Shown here: piece after piece, positions 34,311 through 44,331 of the stretch
How the letters are laid out: every line of letters starts with the position of its first letter
Numbering within the stretch: the first letter of the stretch is position 1
NCBI GenBank assembly: GCA_033725935.1
Contig: MU867124.1
Coordinates: 124,001 to 188,000, forward strand
DNA length: 64,000 nucleotides
DNA from: Cladorrhinum sp. PSN259
Taxonomy: Eukaryota > Ascomycota > Sordariomycetes > Sordariales > Podosporaceae
Direction of reading: 5' to 3'
Position numbers and translations under genes: made by a program
Notes under the pieces: model-generated
Seen by the model: the letters and a program-made list of their open reading frames with translations, nothing else
What the model was told of the DNA's origin: nothing
The model's database searches: none

Positions 34311-34908
34311 GAAGATAGCTTTAGAACTAATACAGGCGTTGGCGTTATCTAGTACAGGCGTGAGATGATCTTTTGGAGGCCTATCTGAAGTGCAAGAAGG
34401 CATGTATAGGTGTTAAGAAGGCCTGTTTGAGGTTTATGAGGGCATGTAACGGTACAAATAAGGCGATTTTGGAGCAGTTACGGGCATGTTTGACTTTCAA
34501 GGAGACATGAGGTTATCCTTTTTGTGCTTGTTTTGATGGAGGGAATGACCTAGCGTAATTTATGCAGCGTGCACAAGAATTTTTACACATAGACTGCCAA
34601 GCGCATGAACCGTGCATAAAATAATTTCTGATGGGTCCTTTCCGCTGCCGATTGGCCAATCAAACCACCCGCAACCTTCTCAGGCTCGCCGGCTGCCGGC
34701 GATGGCATCGCCAAAATTTCTGGTTGGCAGATGCCGGGGGTTGACCCAAAAAGTGATGACAAACCACAACACATCTGGTCGAGAGAGAAAGTGCGCCGTG
34801 CAGCCACACATTCCTTTTTTGCGCCCCGACGTCGTCTTTCTCTTGTTGTTTCGGCGTGCATTGATTGTTTAATTCCTTTTTATTCTCTCCACACAGACTG
34901 CAGCCACA
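34311..34908. other. Intergenic with short degenerate GGCATGT repeats
   Basis: 3' flank of the unknown gene and promoter of Mia40. Between about 34340 and 34500 a GGCATGT/GGCCTGT-like heptamer recurs every 25-40 bp (34399, 34429, 34441, 34494), next to two copies of GTACAGGCG/ATACAGGCG. No gene is visible. Confidence 0.45.
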
Positions 34909-35893
34909 ATGTACCGATCGGCATTGAGGTCGACGCCTGGCGCGGTGCGCACAATTTCTCGGCCCACGACGGCCCTCACCTCCGGCGCTCGTCGGTTCGC
35001 ATCTACAACCCCCGCAGGAAAGAAGAAGGGCACTTGGAAGGGCACCGCCACACGATGGGCTCTCGCGGTCGGCGCAGTCTACTTTTACAACACCAGCCCC
35101 ATCTTTGCCGATGATTTTGGTACGTTATATCGCATCTCTCCCGCCGCCTCTTCTTCGCTGACAATGTTTTTCCTTCAACAGAAATACAAGCTGTCCCCTC
35201 ATCCTTTGCCGACTCCGATCTCCCCACCATCGAAGCCCTTGTCGAGAAGAAGCGCCGTCAAGCAGTAAAGCCCGCACCCCCACCAGCTCAGACCACCAAG
35301 GCAGTAGAGGCCGAGATTGAGAAGGTTGTAGATGAGGAGGCCAAGAAGCAGGACAAGGAGAAGAAAACAGCAAAGGCAAACGATGAGGTCGCAGCACCAG
35401 TAACTGTCCCCAAGCCCGGCTCTCCCGAGGCGCTTGAGCAGGAGGCCAGCCAGCAAGGTGCCTTCAACCCCGAGACTGGCGAGATCAACTGGGACTGCCC
35501 CTGCCTGGGTGGCATGGCCGACGGCCCTTGCGGAGAGGACTTCAAGGCCGCTTTCAGCTGCTTTGTCTTCTCCAAGGAGGAACCCAAGGGCATCGACTGC
35601 ATTGAGAAGTTTCAGTATGTATTTTTTCTGTCATATGCGACAGGAATAGAAAGATTAGGTCGGCTAACTGCTTTTACAGGGGCATGCAAGATTGCTTCAG
35701 GAAATTCCCAGAGATCTACGGTTCCGAGCTAGCGGACGACGAAGACGACGAGACCCCTGCCCAAGACAAGGCTGACCCCGCGCTGGTAAAGGCCATCGAG
35801 AACAAGAGCAAGGAGCAGAGGACCGAGGAAGTCATCCCCAAGGAGGCTGTGGATGCGACTGCCGCCAACAAGAAGGAGGGAAAGAAGCAATAG
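34909..35893 (+). CDS. MIA40: Mia40/Tim40, mitochondrial intermembrane-space import oxidoreductase (3 exons)
   Basis: Exons 34909-35119, 35182-35614 and 35680-35893 encode 285 residues. Mia40 oxidises incoming Cys-rich proteins in the intermembrane space and passes electrons to Erv1. Seen: an Arg/Ser/Thr-rich mitochondrial presequence (about 1-35), one membrane anchor (about 47-63, WALAVGAVYFYN), a charged linker with coiled-coil-like Glu/Lys runs, then the core: the redox motif Cys176-Pro-Cys178 and the twin CX9C pairs Cys187/Cys197 and Cys210/Cys220 (FKAAFSCF and DCFRKFPEIYG). All six structural and catalytic cysteines are present, and the membrane-anchored form is the usual fungal one. Intron 3 splits the core between FQ and GMQDC, so both splices are well fixed. 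The C-terminus is acidic and then Lys-rich. Confidence 0.96.
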
Positions 35894-36938
35894 ACGAGCA
35901 TAAAAATAATTGACGTAACGATGTTAGGAGTCTGACCTTGTGTGTGGAGGAGGTTAAGCACTACTAACAACTTATGAAAGGGCCTTTCGTGTCTCTTTCC
36001 TCCTTCTCTTTCTCTATGTCTGTATAAATTTCAAGCCGGCCGTTTCTTCAGAAAAAAAAGCGAAATTTTGGGTGTCTGGTTAGATGGGATGGCTTTCCTT
36101 TCCTTTGGCCAAATATTACACGACGTATATGTATATCATGTACATTCTAGCCTTAGACCTTTTGCTCATATTCTTCACATCATCACCCTTAACAGATGAA
36201 ATGAAAAAGAGTAGGTTTCCAATACCCTGTTCATGCACGTTATCGGGCCCGGTTATGTCATGCTTCAGGCACATGCATTTCACGTTTTACTCGGCCGGAG
36301 TTCCAGGCTTCCCCCGGGGTGCTCAAAATGATCCACAATGACCAAAGAGAACCCGGGGATATCTTCGATAAATAACAACAAATTCAGGGATATAACTAGT
36401 GTGTTTTGCAGCGGCCATTCCGAAAGCTTGACATTTTTTTGAGCTTCAAAAGAGAAAACAGTCCGAAAAAATCGGCGGACCCACTCGGCAGGTAGCTTCA
36501 GGAGCTTTCCATTGGCTCGTGCCTTGGCTCTTGGGTGTCCCTGGAAAGCAGAGCTTGAGTGGAGCCCAATGACGTCATCGCTTTCCGGGATCTCTGGGCG
36601 GTTCTGGAGGGGCAGACCAACTCGACCAATAATCTTGCTGCAACCGTCAACCAAACCACCTGTTTTATGTTGCAGTCACCACACCACCTCCTCTTCTTAA
36701 AAAACCTCTTCCCGCCATCAATCGTTGTCACAGCCGATCTCATCATTTCCAATATACCCCAAAACATTGAGAGCGTGGACATCTCGATTTTTTTTTTGTC
36801 GATCACGTCAATTGTAACTGCCTGCGACAATCACCATTTTTCTTTGTTCTCTGAACCCAACGTCGAACGACGGTCACCCGATCCTAATCATTAACCAACA
36901 ACCCCTCAATTCCACTTCTTTCAATAGCAACAGCAATA
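35894..36938. other. Intergenic between MIA40 and the OM14-like gene
   Basis: About 1 kb with the MIA40 3' region and the promoter and leader of the next gene. The leader ends in CAACAGCAATA-A, whose last A supplies the first base of the start codon. Nothing else is supported. Confidence 0.5.
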
Positions 36939-37654
36939 AGTAAGCTCTCCTGCATCGCTTTTCCCTACGGCGAACACAAGCACTAACGTTCCCTCAGTGT
37001 CTTACGCCGAAGTCGCAGCCAAGGGTCCCAAGCAGACTCCAGAGGAGGTAAGCTTCCCCTCTCTCTCTCCCCCATGCCCCCGCCTCCGACATCCCATTTA
37101 CCCAGCTGACTCATTTAACCCAGGCCGCCGCCCCTCCTCAACCTGAAATTATCTCAACCGAGTTCACCGAGACTTCGTCCCTCGTCGACGTCGACGGCCC
37201 CTCAGTCCGCACCGTGCCTGCAGACTTTGAGTCCCAATCCATCAAGACGGAGACCCAAGCGGCGCGCATTGAGCGCGAGGAAGCTGCCCGCCGCGATCGC
37301 GAGCGCAAGATGGCCGAGGAGCAGGCTGCATCCACCGACGAGCTGAAGCACAAGGCCAGAGCTGAGGCTGATCTTGCAAAGAAGAAGGCCAAGAAGGCGG
37401 ATAGATGGGTGACGGGCAAGTTTGAGGAGGTTGAGGGCACCCCCGCCGGAGGCGCTATTGCGCTGGCGAACTTGTTGGCTGTCGTTGGTATCAGCGGATG
37501 GTTGGGTTTCAAAGCTTGGGGTTTGTATGATAAGGGGAGATTGGGTTGGAAGGAGGCCACGATTGGTTTGGGGATCCTTGCGGGTGTCGGTGCCTTTGAG
37601 GGTGTTTTGGGGAGATATTTTGCTAAGGCTAAGAAGGAGAAGAAGGGTCAATAA
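36939..37654 (+). CDS. OM14-like mitochondrial outer membrane protein; start codon split by an intron
   Basis: Joining A36939 to T36998 across a canonical 58-bp intron (GTAAGC donor, CACTAAC branch, CTCAG acceptor) creates ATG TCT TAC GCC. A second intron is 37048-37123. The protein has 193 residues and starts MSYAEVAAKGPKQTPEE. A long acidic then Lys/Arg/Ala-rich helical region (about residues 55-110, RIEREEAARRDRERK) precedes a hydrophobic C-terminal half with two or three possible membrane helices (GGAIALANLLAVVGISGWLG and ATIGLGILAGVGAFEGVLG) and a Lys-rich end. This arrangement, with GWLGFKAWGLYDKGRLGWK between helices, matches my recollection of fungal OM14 C-terminal-domain proteins, outer-membrane receptors for ribosomes and import; I give the name with moderate confidence. 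No other ATG gives the conserved-looking N-terminus. Confidence 0.72.
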
Positions 37655-39459
37655 GGAACCACGATGATGAGGTGCGGATGCTTCTTTGTGGATGGTTTCG
37701 AGTTTTGAGGTTGTATTATTAATGACTTGCCATGGGTTACGCCTTTCTCTCTTCTCATGAGGTTCTTTTTTTTTAACTTCTCATTGGTTGTGACTATGGA
37801 TTGCATTTTTGTGTGTTCTCTGTCAATATATGTGAATCGATTTGCAGCATGTTTCAAGTGCTTACAATACAGAGATGTGAGTTTCGTCAGGACTGGATGT
37901 TCTACTGCCCTTGTGGAAGCTACTCCGGGATTGGAGGGGGTTTAGTCTCTATTTTCGATGACAGCAAAATGGAAAGGGCTAGCAGAGGATCAAGCCGAAT
38001 TGACGTCGAGTAGTCGAAATATTGGAATTGGAAGGGATGAGTGGTCATCACACTTCAAGTTTTTGTTGACTTGGGTACAATGACTGATTTGCAAACGTAT
38101 CTTGGTTGAAAGAAAGCTAAAAAAGAAAAAAGAGATTGAGCGTTTCGGTTTACTGTTTTTTTTCTAATCCGAAGCCCTCAATTGTATCCGAAACCCTCAG
38201 TCGTATTCAAAGCCCTCATTTATATCTAAAGAATATTATAATTTTGGGCATACTTTTCTTTCTTTTTTTCGTGAACTTGGATCTTTTTTAATCACTTACT
38301 GAGATAGCAAAGGAATGGGCAATGCATGAATAATATTAATAGAAGGTAGAAAAGTAATGAGTGATCAAAGTACAGTAGGAGATAGGATGTAGAGCTCAAC
38401 CTTAATTGTTTCTAATCTACTCGCCTTTTGATCCTTGCCTTCTCTCTCTTTTGGACACGCAGTCCACTCAGAGAAATTAAGATGGGAAATATAATGTGAT
38501 GCACATATATTATGTATCGGAGTTCATTACTTCCCCTCCTCCAAATTTTTTTTTCTGAAGTGATATTGTTGATAAAAGGGTTTAAGGAACTGAGTATTAT
38601 ATAGACAAATAAGGCTGAGAAACGGGCTGAAAGCTTTTTTTTTTATTACTGATATAGGGTATATAATGAGGCTGGGAGTTTGACATTAACTTAAGTTTTT
38701 TTTTGGAAGCATTGATTGATTTTTGGGTTCTTACCCAGTTCCTATGTCTGAGTTATATCTGTCTCGGTCCCATTGATCAAAAGGTAAGGGCTAGCTGGAC
38801 ACTCATCTAATGCAGGCACAATGGGAAATATTCAGGTTATGGGAGATGAACAATAGCATTGTTGGTTGCTAAATCAAATCCAAGAAAAAGGACTCTAGCG
38901 TTATGAGGTAAGCTATGTGGCAAGCTCTATCGCTTTCCAGCATTATCACATAACGCTTGTAAATTATGATATTGTTCTCATGTGCGGCACAACTTATGAT
39001 TTGGACTTTTTGGAGCGGATGCGGTCGTATTTATTTTTCCGAACGATCCTGATACAGTAAATTTTCTTTTTCACAATTCTAACGTATACATAAATGTTGA
39101 TATAGGATACGGTACATTTCAGTATTTAGAAAAGCCATGACTTTTGGATCTTGATATTGTTCTCATGTGCGGCACAACTTGTAATTTGGACTTTTCGTGG
39201 CAGACACGGTCATGTTTTTTCTTCGAGCGACCCGGACGCGGTGATGTTTTTTGCAACCTGCACGAGCGACCCGGACGGCATAATATTTCATCCCAGTATT
39301 TTTGGTTTCCAGTCCCAACTTTCCCACTACCATTCCAACTTCTTCTTCCCCTCGTCCCACCTCTCCTTCTTCTTCTTGCTTCTACCATCCCAGCTTTCGA
39401 CGCAACCTCACCGTCTGACCTTTTTTCTTCTTTTTTTTTCTCAATAAAAAAAAATCAAA
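37655..39459. other. AT-rich intergenic DNA with RIP-like duplicated segment
   Basis: About 1.8 kb, clearly AT-rich from 37700 to 39150, with no gene. It holds a pair of about 95-bp direct repeats (annotated separately), consistent with repeat-induced mutation. The last 150 bp, CT-rich and then A-rich before the ATG at 39460, is the leader of the next gene. Confidence 0.6.
38967..39246. repeat. Direct repeat pair of about 95 bp (38967-39062 and 39152-39246)
   Basis: Both copies open with an identical run of at least 29 bases, from GATATTGTTCTCATGTGCGG through the following CACAACTT. They then diverge mainly by transitions, for example GAACGATCCTGATACAGTAA against GAGCGACCCGGACGCGGTGA. A further short copy of CGAGCGACCCGGACG follows at 39263. 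The transition-dominated pattern resembles RIP, but the copies are short for RIP on their own and may be parts of a longer repeat elsewhere in the genome. Confidence 0.75.
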
Positions 39460-40412
39460 ATGGAACAAAAAAAGTCTGAAGCAAAGATCACTGCCCGCAA
39501 AGTCCGTTTACATCAGGGCACTTGCCTTCTTTGTGGCAAGGCTGGTCACTGGGCTTCAGCCACTCACCGTGGCTGAAATGCTCTCAGTGCTGCCAAAGGA
39601 GGCTGTTATTCGTTGGGCGGAGGAGGTGGCCGCCAATCGGGGTGTGACCCTCCCGATGATTGACACCCTCCTGCGTGAGGTTGGTTCTCTTGTAGAGGCC
39701 AGAACAAAGAGGCGTAAATCTCGGACAAAGACAACCCCCGGCCACCTATCCCCAGGTCAGAACCACACTGAGGCTAGCAGCAGCACTATCATCAACCCTA
39801 GCCCCGCGTCGCCGATGCAAGCCAACCAGCCAGAGACCGCCACGACGATGACTGCCAACCCTGACATTGTTGCGGCGCTTGGGGAACAGAGAGAGGTTAG
39901 CTTCACCTCTAACCCTGGAAAATCACCCAACAACCCCTTTCTGCTCTCGGATTCAGAGGCCGATGACGACCTCGATGTCCTGACTCCCGGGCCCCCAACC
40001 AACCCAAACCCTACCCCCGACCCTGCCCCTAATCACAGCTCAGCTCCTCTCGCCATGGACCCGTCTCCTCCTGTCAATCCTGGACCAGCTCCTCCCGCCA
40101 ACACTGCCCCCGAGCCTATCCTGAGCATCTTCCCCGAATCTGACCCGACCAACCGGAAGCAGCCAGTCAAAGAGGACTCAGTCTCACCTCCTCACCCCGT
40201 ACACAAGGGTAAGTAAAAGACTCTCGCCACATTTTCTCTCTCCCTTCTCTTCGATATAACTAATAGTGAACAAAAAAAAAGGCGGCAAATACCTCCAGAT
40301 CAAGAGATCATATCAAGGCTGGAACGACATCGTCGAAGAGGAAGTCTGGTGCTGGCGTTGCTGCGGCAAGACCGTGGGCGAGTACGACAGTACCTGTACT
40401 CGGAGATGGTAA
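39460..40412 (+). CDS. Pro-rich protein with C-terminal Cys cluster (zinc-knuckle-like); 5' structure uncertain
   Basis: Preferred model: exons 39460-39501, 39560-40208 and 40282-40412, 273 residues. The last intron (GTAAGT ... AAAAAG) is strong and adds a C-terminal exon with VWCWRCCGKTVGEYDSTC, a possible zinc-binding Cys cluster. The middle holds an ordered helical part (TVAEMLSVLPKEAVIRWAEE) and a Pro/Asn/Ser-rich linker. The first intron is weak (donor GTCCGT) but has the right length (58 bp) to bring MEQKKSEAKITARK into frame with PLTVAEML. If it is retained, a 38-residue frame results that reads CLLCGKAGHW, itself zinc-knuckle-like. Other options are a start at the ATG at 39578, or a frameshifted relic. 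The knuckle-like pieces and nearby repeats hint at transposon ancestry, but no Gag or polymerase is visible. Confidence 0.55.
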
Positions 40413-42401
40413 AAGAAACAGACAAACTTGAACCATCAACAGCACGGTCTGTCTGTTCCTCACCTCCCTCCTTTTGTGATGAGTTCGTTTCTTCCTCGAT
40501 GATACGACACCGCCAATGCCGAAGAGACGATACCTTCGACGATGACGAGGACGATGACGATAATGATGACAAGGACGATGACGACGATGGTCAAGACGAT
40601 AAAGATGACGAGTTACAGTCACCTCCTACCTGCTTTCTCTCCGCTCTTTTTTTCTTCTTGTCGTCTTTGGGCATACCTACTTTTTCTCAGGCATATAAGG
40701 GGGTTTTGCTGTCACCAACTAACACATCATAGCGACAGGCCTTTGGGATTTCATCACCACATGGCATGGAAGTTTGGGAGGAATAATTTGTTTCTTTGTC
40801 TTTCACGGCGTGATATGACTCGGGGGAGAAGACATAATGGGTTTCTTATGCAGGGGCCTTTGGGATTCCTCACTACATGGCGTGGAAATTTGCGAGGAAT
40901 AATTTTGTTTGTTTCTCTTTCACGTCGTTATCTCTGAGTGTAAGAAGGTATAGGGAGTCTTTGGTCGGAGTAATAACCAGGATAAAGGCTGGACTATGAA
41001 ACGAATGGGTGCCGCATGTTGTATTTGAAGGTATAAAGGGGTTTGTTTGTTTTTCGGGGTTTTAAGGGAAGCAAAAAGGAGAAGGCATAAGCGCGCATAT
41101 GGGAGAATATGTTTCATGGTCGGATATTGTAGTTTATTTTGTTACTTTGTTTTTTCTCCAATTAACGCCGTTGAGAGGTCGCTCCCGTCATCCGAGGAAA
41201 GAAATGGGTATACATACTATTTTAGATAGATTCAAATCATGCAGTCAGTATTGAGTTTCCGTTGCACCAAAAAGAACCCCGCAGCTAGAACACTGCAGCA
41301 AGAATATTACTGTGTTATCCGCACCTCGGGCATTTTTCAGGCAAAGAACTCCAGTGGAAGTGGTTGTGGTTGTGCCCTATGGCCGCTGAACATGCGACCT
41401 GGCCACGTTCCGTGAACACAACCCTTGATGAAGTTAAAATCAACGACATGACATCAAAACACAATTCTCTCTGATGATTCCATATCTGGAAGTGCCGTGT
41501 CGTATAAGTTCCTGTTTGGGAGAAAGTATCTTGGCAGGATCTCTTGTTTGGCTGCTTCCCGAGGAGGACGTCAAAACCCGACACCGGCATTTGAAGATCG
41601 CGCATATTTAGGCAGCACCCTGGTCCAAGATCCTCGGATCGAGGCTAGTGACTTTTGAAAGAAGAATCTGACAGGATGACATCCAAGAATACAAATGCCG
41701 GCAAAAGAGTCACTCCCAAGATAAAACGCATCGGCGCGCTTCCAGAAAATGTTTCAATAGTGATGCGCGGGGAAGTGTTTCAAGTGTATAACTGGACGGA
41801 TGAATGACCTTTTGTGGTGGCTTTGGCCGGTACTTCTGCAAGACGAATAAATTCCCCGGATTCTGACGAATGGTGACTGTTCGCACAGATGTCCCTTTTT
41901 AGAAGTGAAGAAAAAGGGTTGCTTTGAGTCCCGAACCTCTGCTGCGGGGCGCTCATCCTCAACGAATCAGCGTGCTCCTTCAGCGGAATGTGCCGGTGGA
42001 GGGGCCTGAAAGGGGAGGCTCTCCTTACTGAACCCACCGGCGCCCAGTTATACTGCAGACGATGGCTGAACGGCCGGGGATCGAATGGTACCAAATCGGC
42101 AAGCCCGCTTTACGCTTTTTCTCTCGTCTTCAGCCCTATGAGGAGACGCTTGGATCAGGAACGTTAGGCAGTGGCCGGGGAACAAGGCTTCTTAGTGGCC
42201 GGTGGCCGACATGATTGTTTTTGGTGCCTTGGCCGATGACGCTGCAGTTTCTTGTGGGTTTCCGGTCTTTGGACTGAGATGACTGATCGAGGGAATCGTT
42301 GTTTTAATATCTCGAGATGATCCTGACCCAGCTGAAGATGATCTAGAATCCACATGGTATTACTCCATGCAGTCATTTTTGCCCCCAACACAAATACTAC
42401 C
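40413..42401. other. Intergenic 2 kb with GAC-rich run and a direct repeat
   Basis: Immediately after the Cys-cluster gene there is a GAC/GAT-rich run (about 40536-40613) that would code for poly-Asp but has no supported gene around it. A direct repeat at 40739-40931 follows (annotated separately). From 41000 to 42400 I see only short frames. The promoter of the Zn2Cys6 gene must lie at the end. Confidence 0.5.
40739..40931. repeat. Imperfect direct repeat, about 76 bp, two copies
   Basis: Copies at 40739-40815 and 40856-40931 both run from GCCTTTGGGATT through GAGGAATAATTT to TTTCACG(G/T)CGT, separated by about 40 bp. Differences are scattered substitutions and small indels. They lie downstream of the gene ending at 40412 and may be part of its 3' UTR or a repeat relic. 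Confidence 0.75.
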
Positions 42402-44331
42402 ATGTCTGGCAAATTACCGGCCGCCCAGGGTTCGCCGAGGGTTCCAGGCGAACGAAAGAAGCGGTCATGCGGTGAGTGTCGAAGGCGGAAGCAAAAAGTT
42501 CGTGTCAGATTTTCTCTTGGTCTTACGACATGGTCATCCACTAACACGGATTTTTTATCACCAGTGCGACCAAAAGCAACCATGTCGCCACTGCGCTCGT
42601 CGTATGCCGCAACCAGTCTGCCAATATGAGAACAGCCCGTATGTCTCGCCGGCCTCGAACCAAGGAATTAGGGTACCGCGTCGAAGTCTTGTCCCCGGTC
42701 TTGGTTTTGCTGACCGTCGACGCAATGGCAGACGCCTCCCGGCCCAGGTTCCCGACTTTACTGGACTCACCAATTTGACACAAACATCGCTGCCGAGTAC
42801 ATCATACATCCCGCCGTCTCTTCTAGCCTCAACCCCACACGATCCATGGCATCGATCATCCGTGTCGAGCAGTATCAGTGGGAGTTCGGCAGGGGAAACA
42901 AGCTGGGATCCCGCCCTGTATCCTCAATATCCAGAGCCATATCCGCCTGGATTGTTGGTGGATAACAACAGTATTGCCCCCGAGTCTGGACCATACTTTA
43001 GCAACACGTTTCTGCCTTTTACTGCAGGGAGCCCGGTGGTATCCCGGCCGTCATTCTGTATGCATGAACTCACCAATGCCCCCCGCAGCAAGAGCTAACG
43101 ATTTAATAACAGTCATAGAAACATGCATGCTCAGCACCGAAACAGTCACAGACCGAGAAACTACACTCGCAGCTAGATACCAGGCCGTCGGCGCCCTTCA
43201 GGAAAGACTCAACAACCCAGCCTTGTCGACCCTTGACGAAACCATAGCGCAAGCAGTCAAGTTGGCGTCAAATGATCTCTGCTATGGCGAAACCCAAGAT
43301 CTGAGGGTTCACATCCATGGAGTCCAACAAATGACGAGGCTGCGCGGTGGACTCCAATCTCTAGGAATGAACGGTACCTTGGCAAAGATGGTGATCATGT
43401 AAGTTCTTCTTTTTCCTTATACAGTAATACTCTATCTACCCACCCTTACTGATGATCCGTGTTTGTGAGGTACAGCACCGACAAGATAATATCAATAGCC
43501 TTAGAACTACCACCCCTCTACTCGCCCTCTGAGATTACCACATACCTTCCCCGTTTCCTACCTTCAATAACCTCAGCACCAACAAACTCGTCACCTGCTA
43601 CTACTACCCCTACTACTCTCCCAGAAGGTCTAGACGAAGCAACCTCGGCCCTCCTGAAAGACATCACATTCCTGGTCGACACAGTCCTGGCCTTACCCGC
43701 CTCACCAAGTGAATGGGAACTATCAAAGGTAGTGACCATGTCTAACTGGGTTTACGGTCGTCTACACACGCCTTCCTCGCCTACTTCGACTAGTGGTGTG
43801 TCATCTACTACTTCCTCAGCGATGCACCAGAGCATCAGACTGGCCGCTTTGTTGTACTGTAGAGCCATCCAGGCCAGAAAACCGCTGAGTCAAGTCGTGG
43901 GCGAACAAGATGTTGTTGAGATTGTTGATGCTGTCTGGAAGGTTCCTCTGGAGGTTTGGAACGGGACTCGGAGTAATAGTGACGGGCAGGTTGGACGAGT
44001 ACAGGGACAAGGAAAAGGACAGGGACAAGGATTGCTGGGAACACTGGTATGGACTTTGGCTGGAATCTTACCTGTTGCGAAGGGGATGGAGGGTGCGTAT
44101 ACTACAAAGACTATGATGATGGCTGCTGCTGTGCAGGAGGCTATGAGGAGGAGTGATCGTCTGGAAGGGGAGAATGGGAATGGACTCGGAGTAATTGGGG
44201 TGCTGGAGAGAATTGGGAGGTTGCAGAGGTGGTTGGAGGGTGGTCAGGGGATGATGCTTCAGGCTTCCAGTAATTCGGGGCCTAGTAAGAGAGGTGGGAG
44301 TGGGAGTCCTGGACTTGGAGGGCAGGCGTGA
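42402..44331 (+). CDS. Zn2Cys6 fungal transcription factor (4 exons)
   Basis: Exons 42402-42497, 42565-43057, 43113-43398 and 43476-44331 encode 576 residues. The binuclear zinc cluster is complete and spans the first intron: Cys23, 26, 33, 39, 42 and 51 (CGECRRRKQKC then DQKQPCRHCARRMPQPVC). Basic residues between Cys26 and Cys33 would contact DNA. After a Ser/Pro-rich linker, residues of about 215-330 (ALQERLNNPALSTLDETIAQ, VHIHGVQQMTRLRGGLQSLG, MVIITDKIISIALELPPLY) look like the fungal-specific regulatory domain 2 (PF11951 type). The C-terminus has Gly/Gln-rich repeats (GQGKGQGQG) and a Ser/Gly-rich tail. Targets are unknown, and no adjacent pathway cluster suggests one. All three introns are needed to keep the frame and have good branch sites (CTAAC or CTGAT). 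Confidence 0.88.

Noticed and set aside
40349..40732. Poly-Asp-coding frame after the Cys-cluster gene
   Set aside because: Frame overlaps the last exon of that gene and is driven by a GAC/GAT-rich repeat; no independent evidence for a protein.
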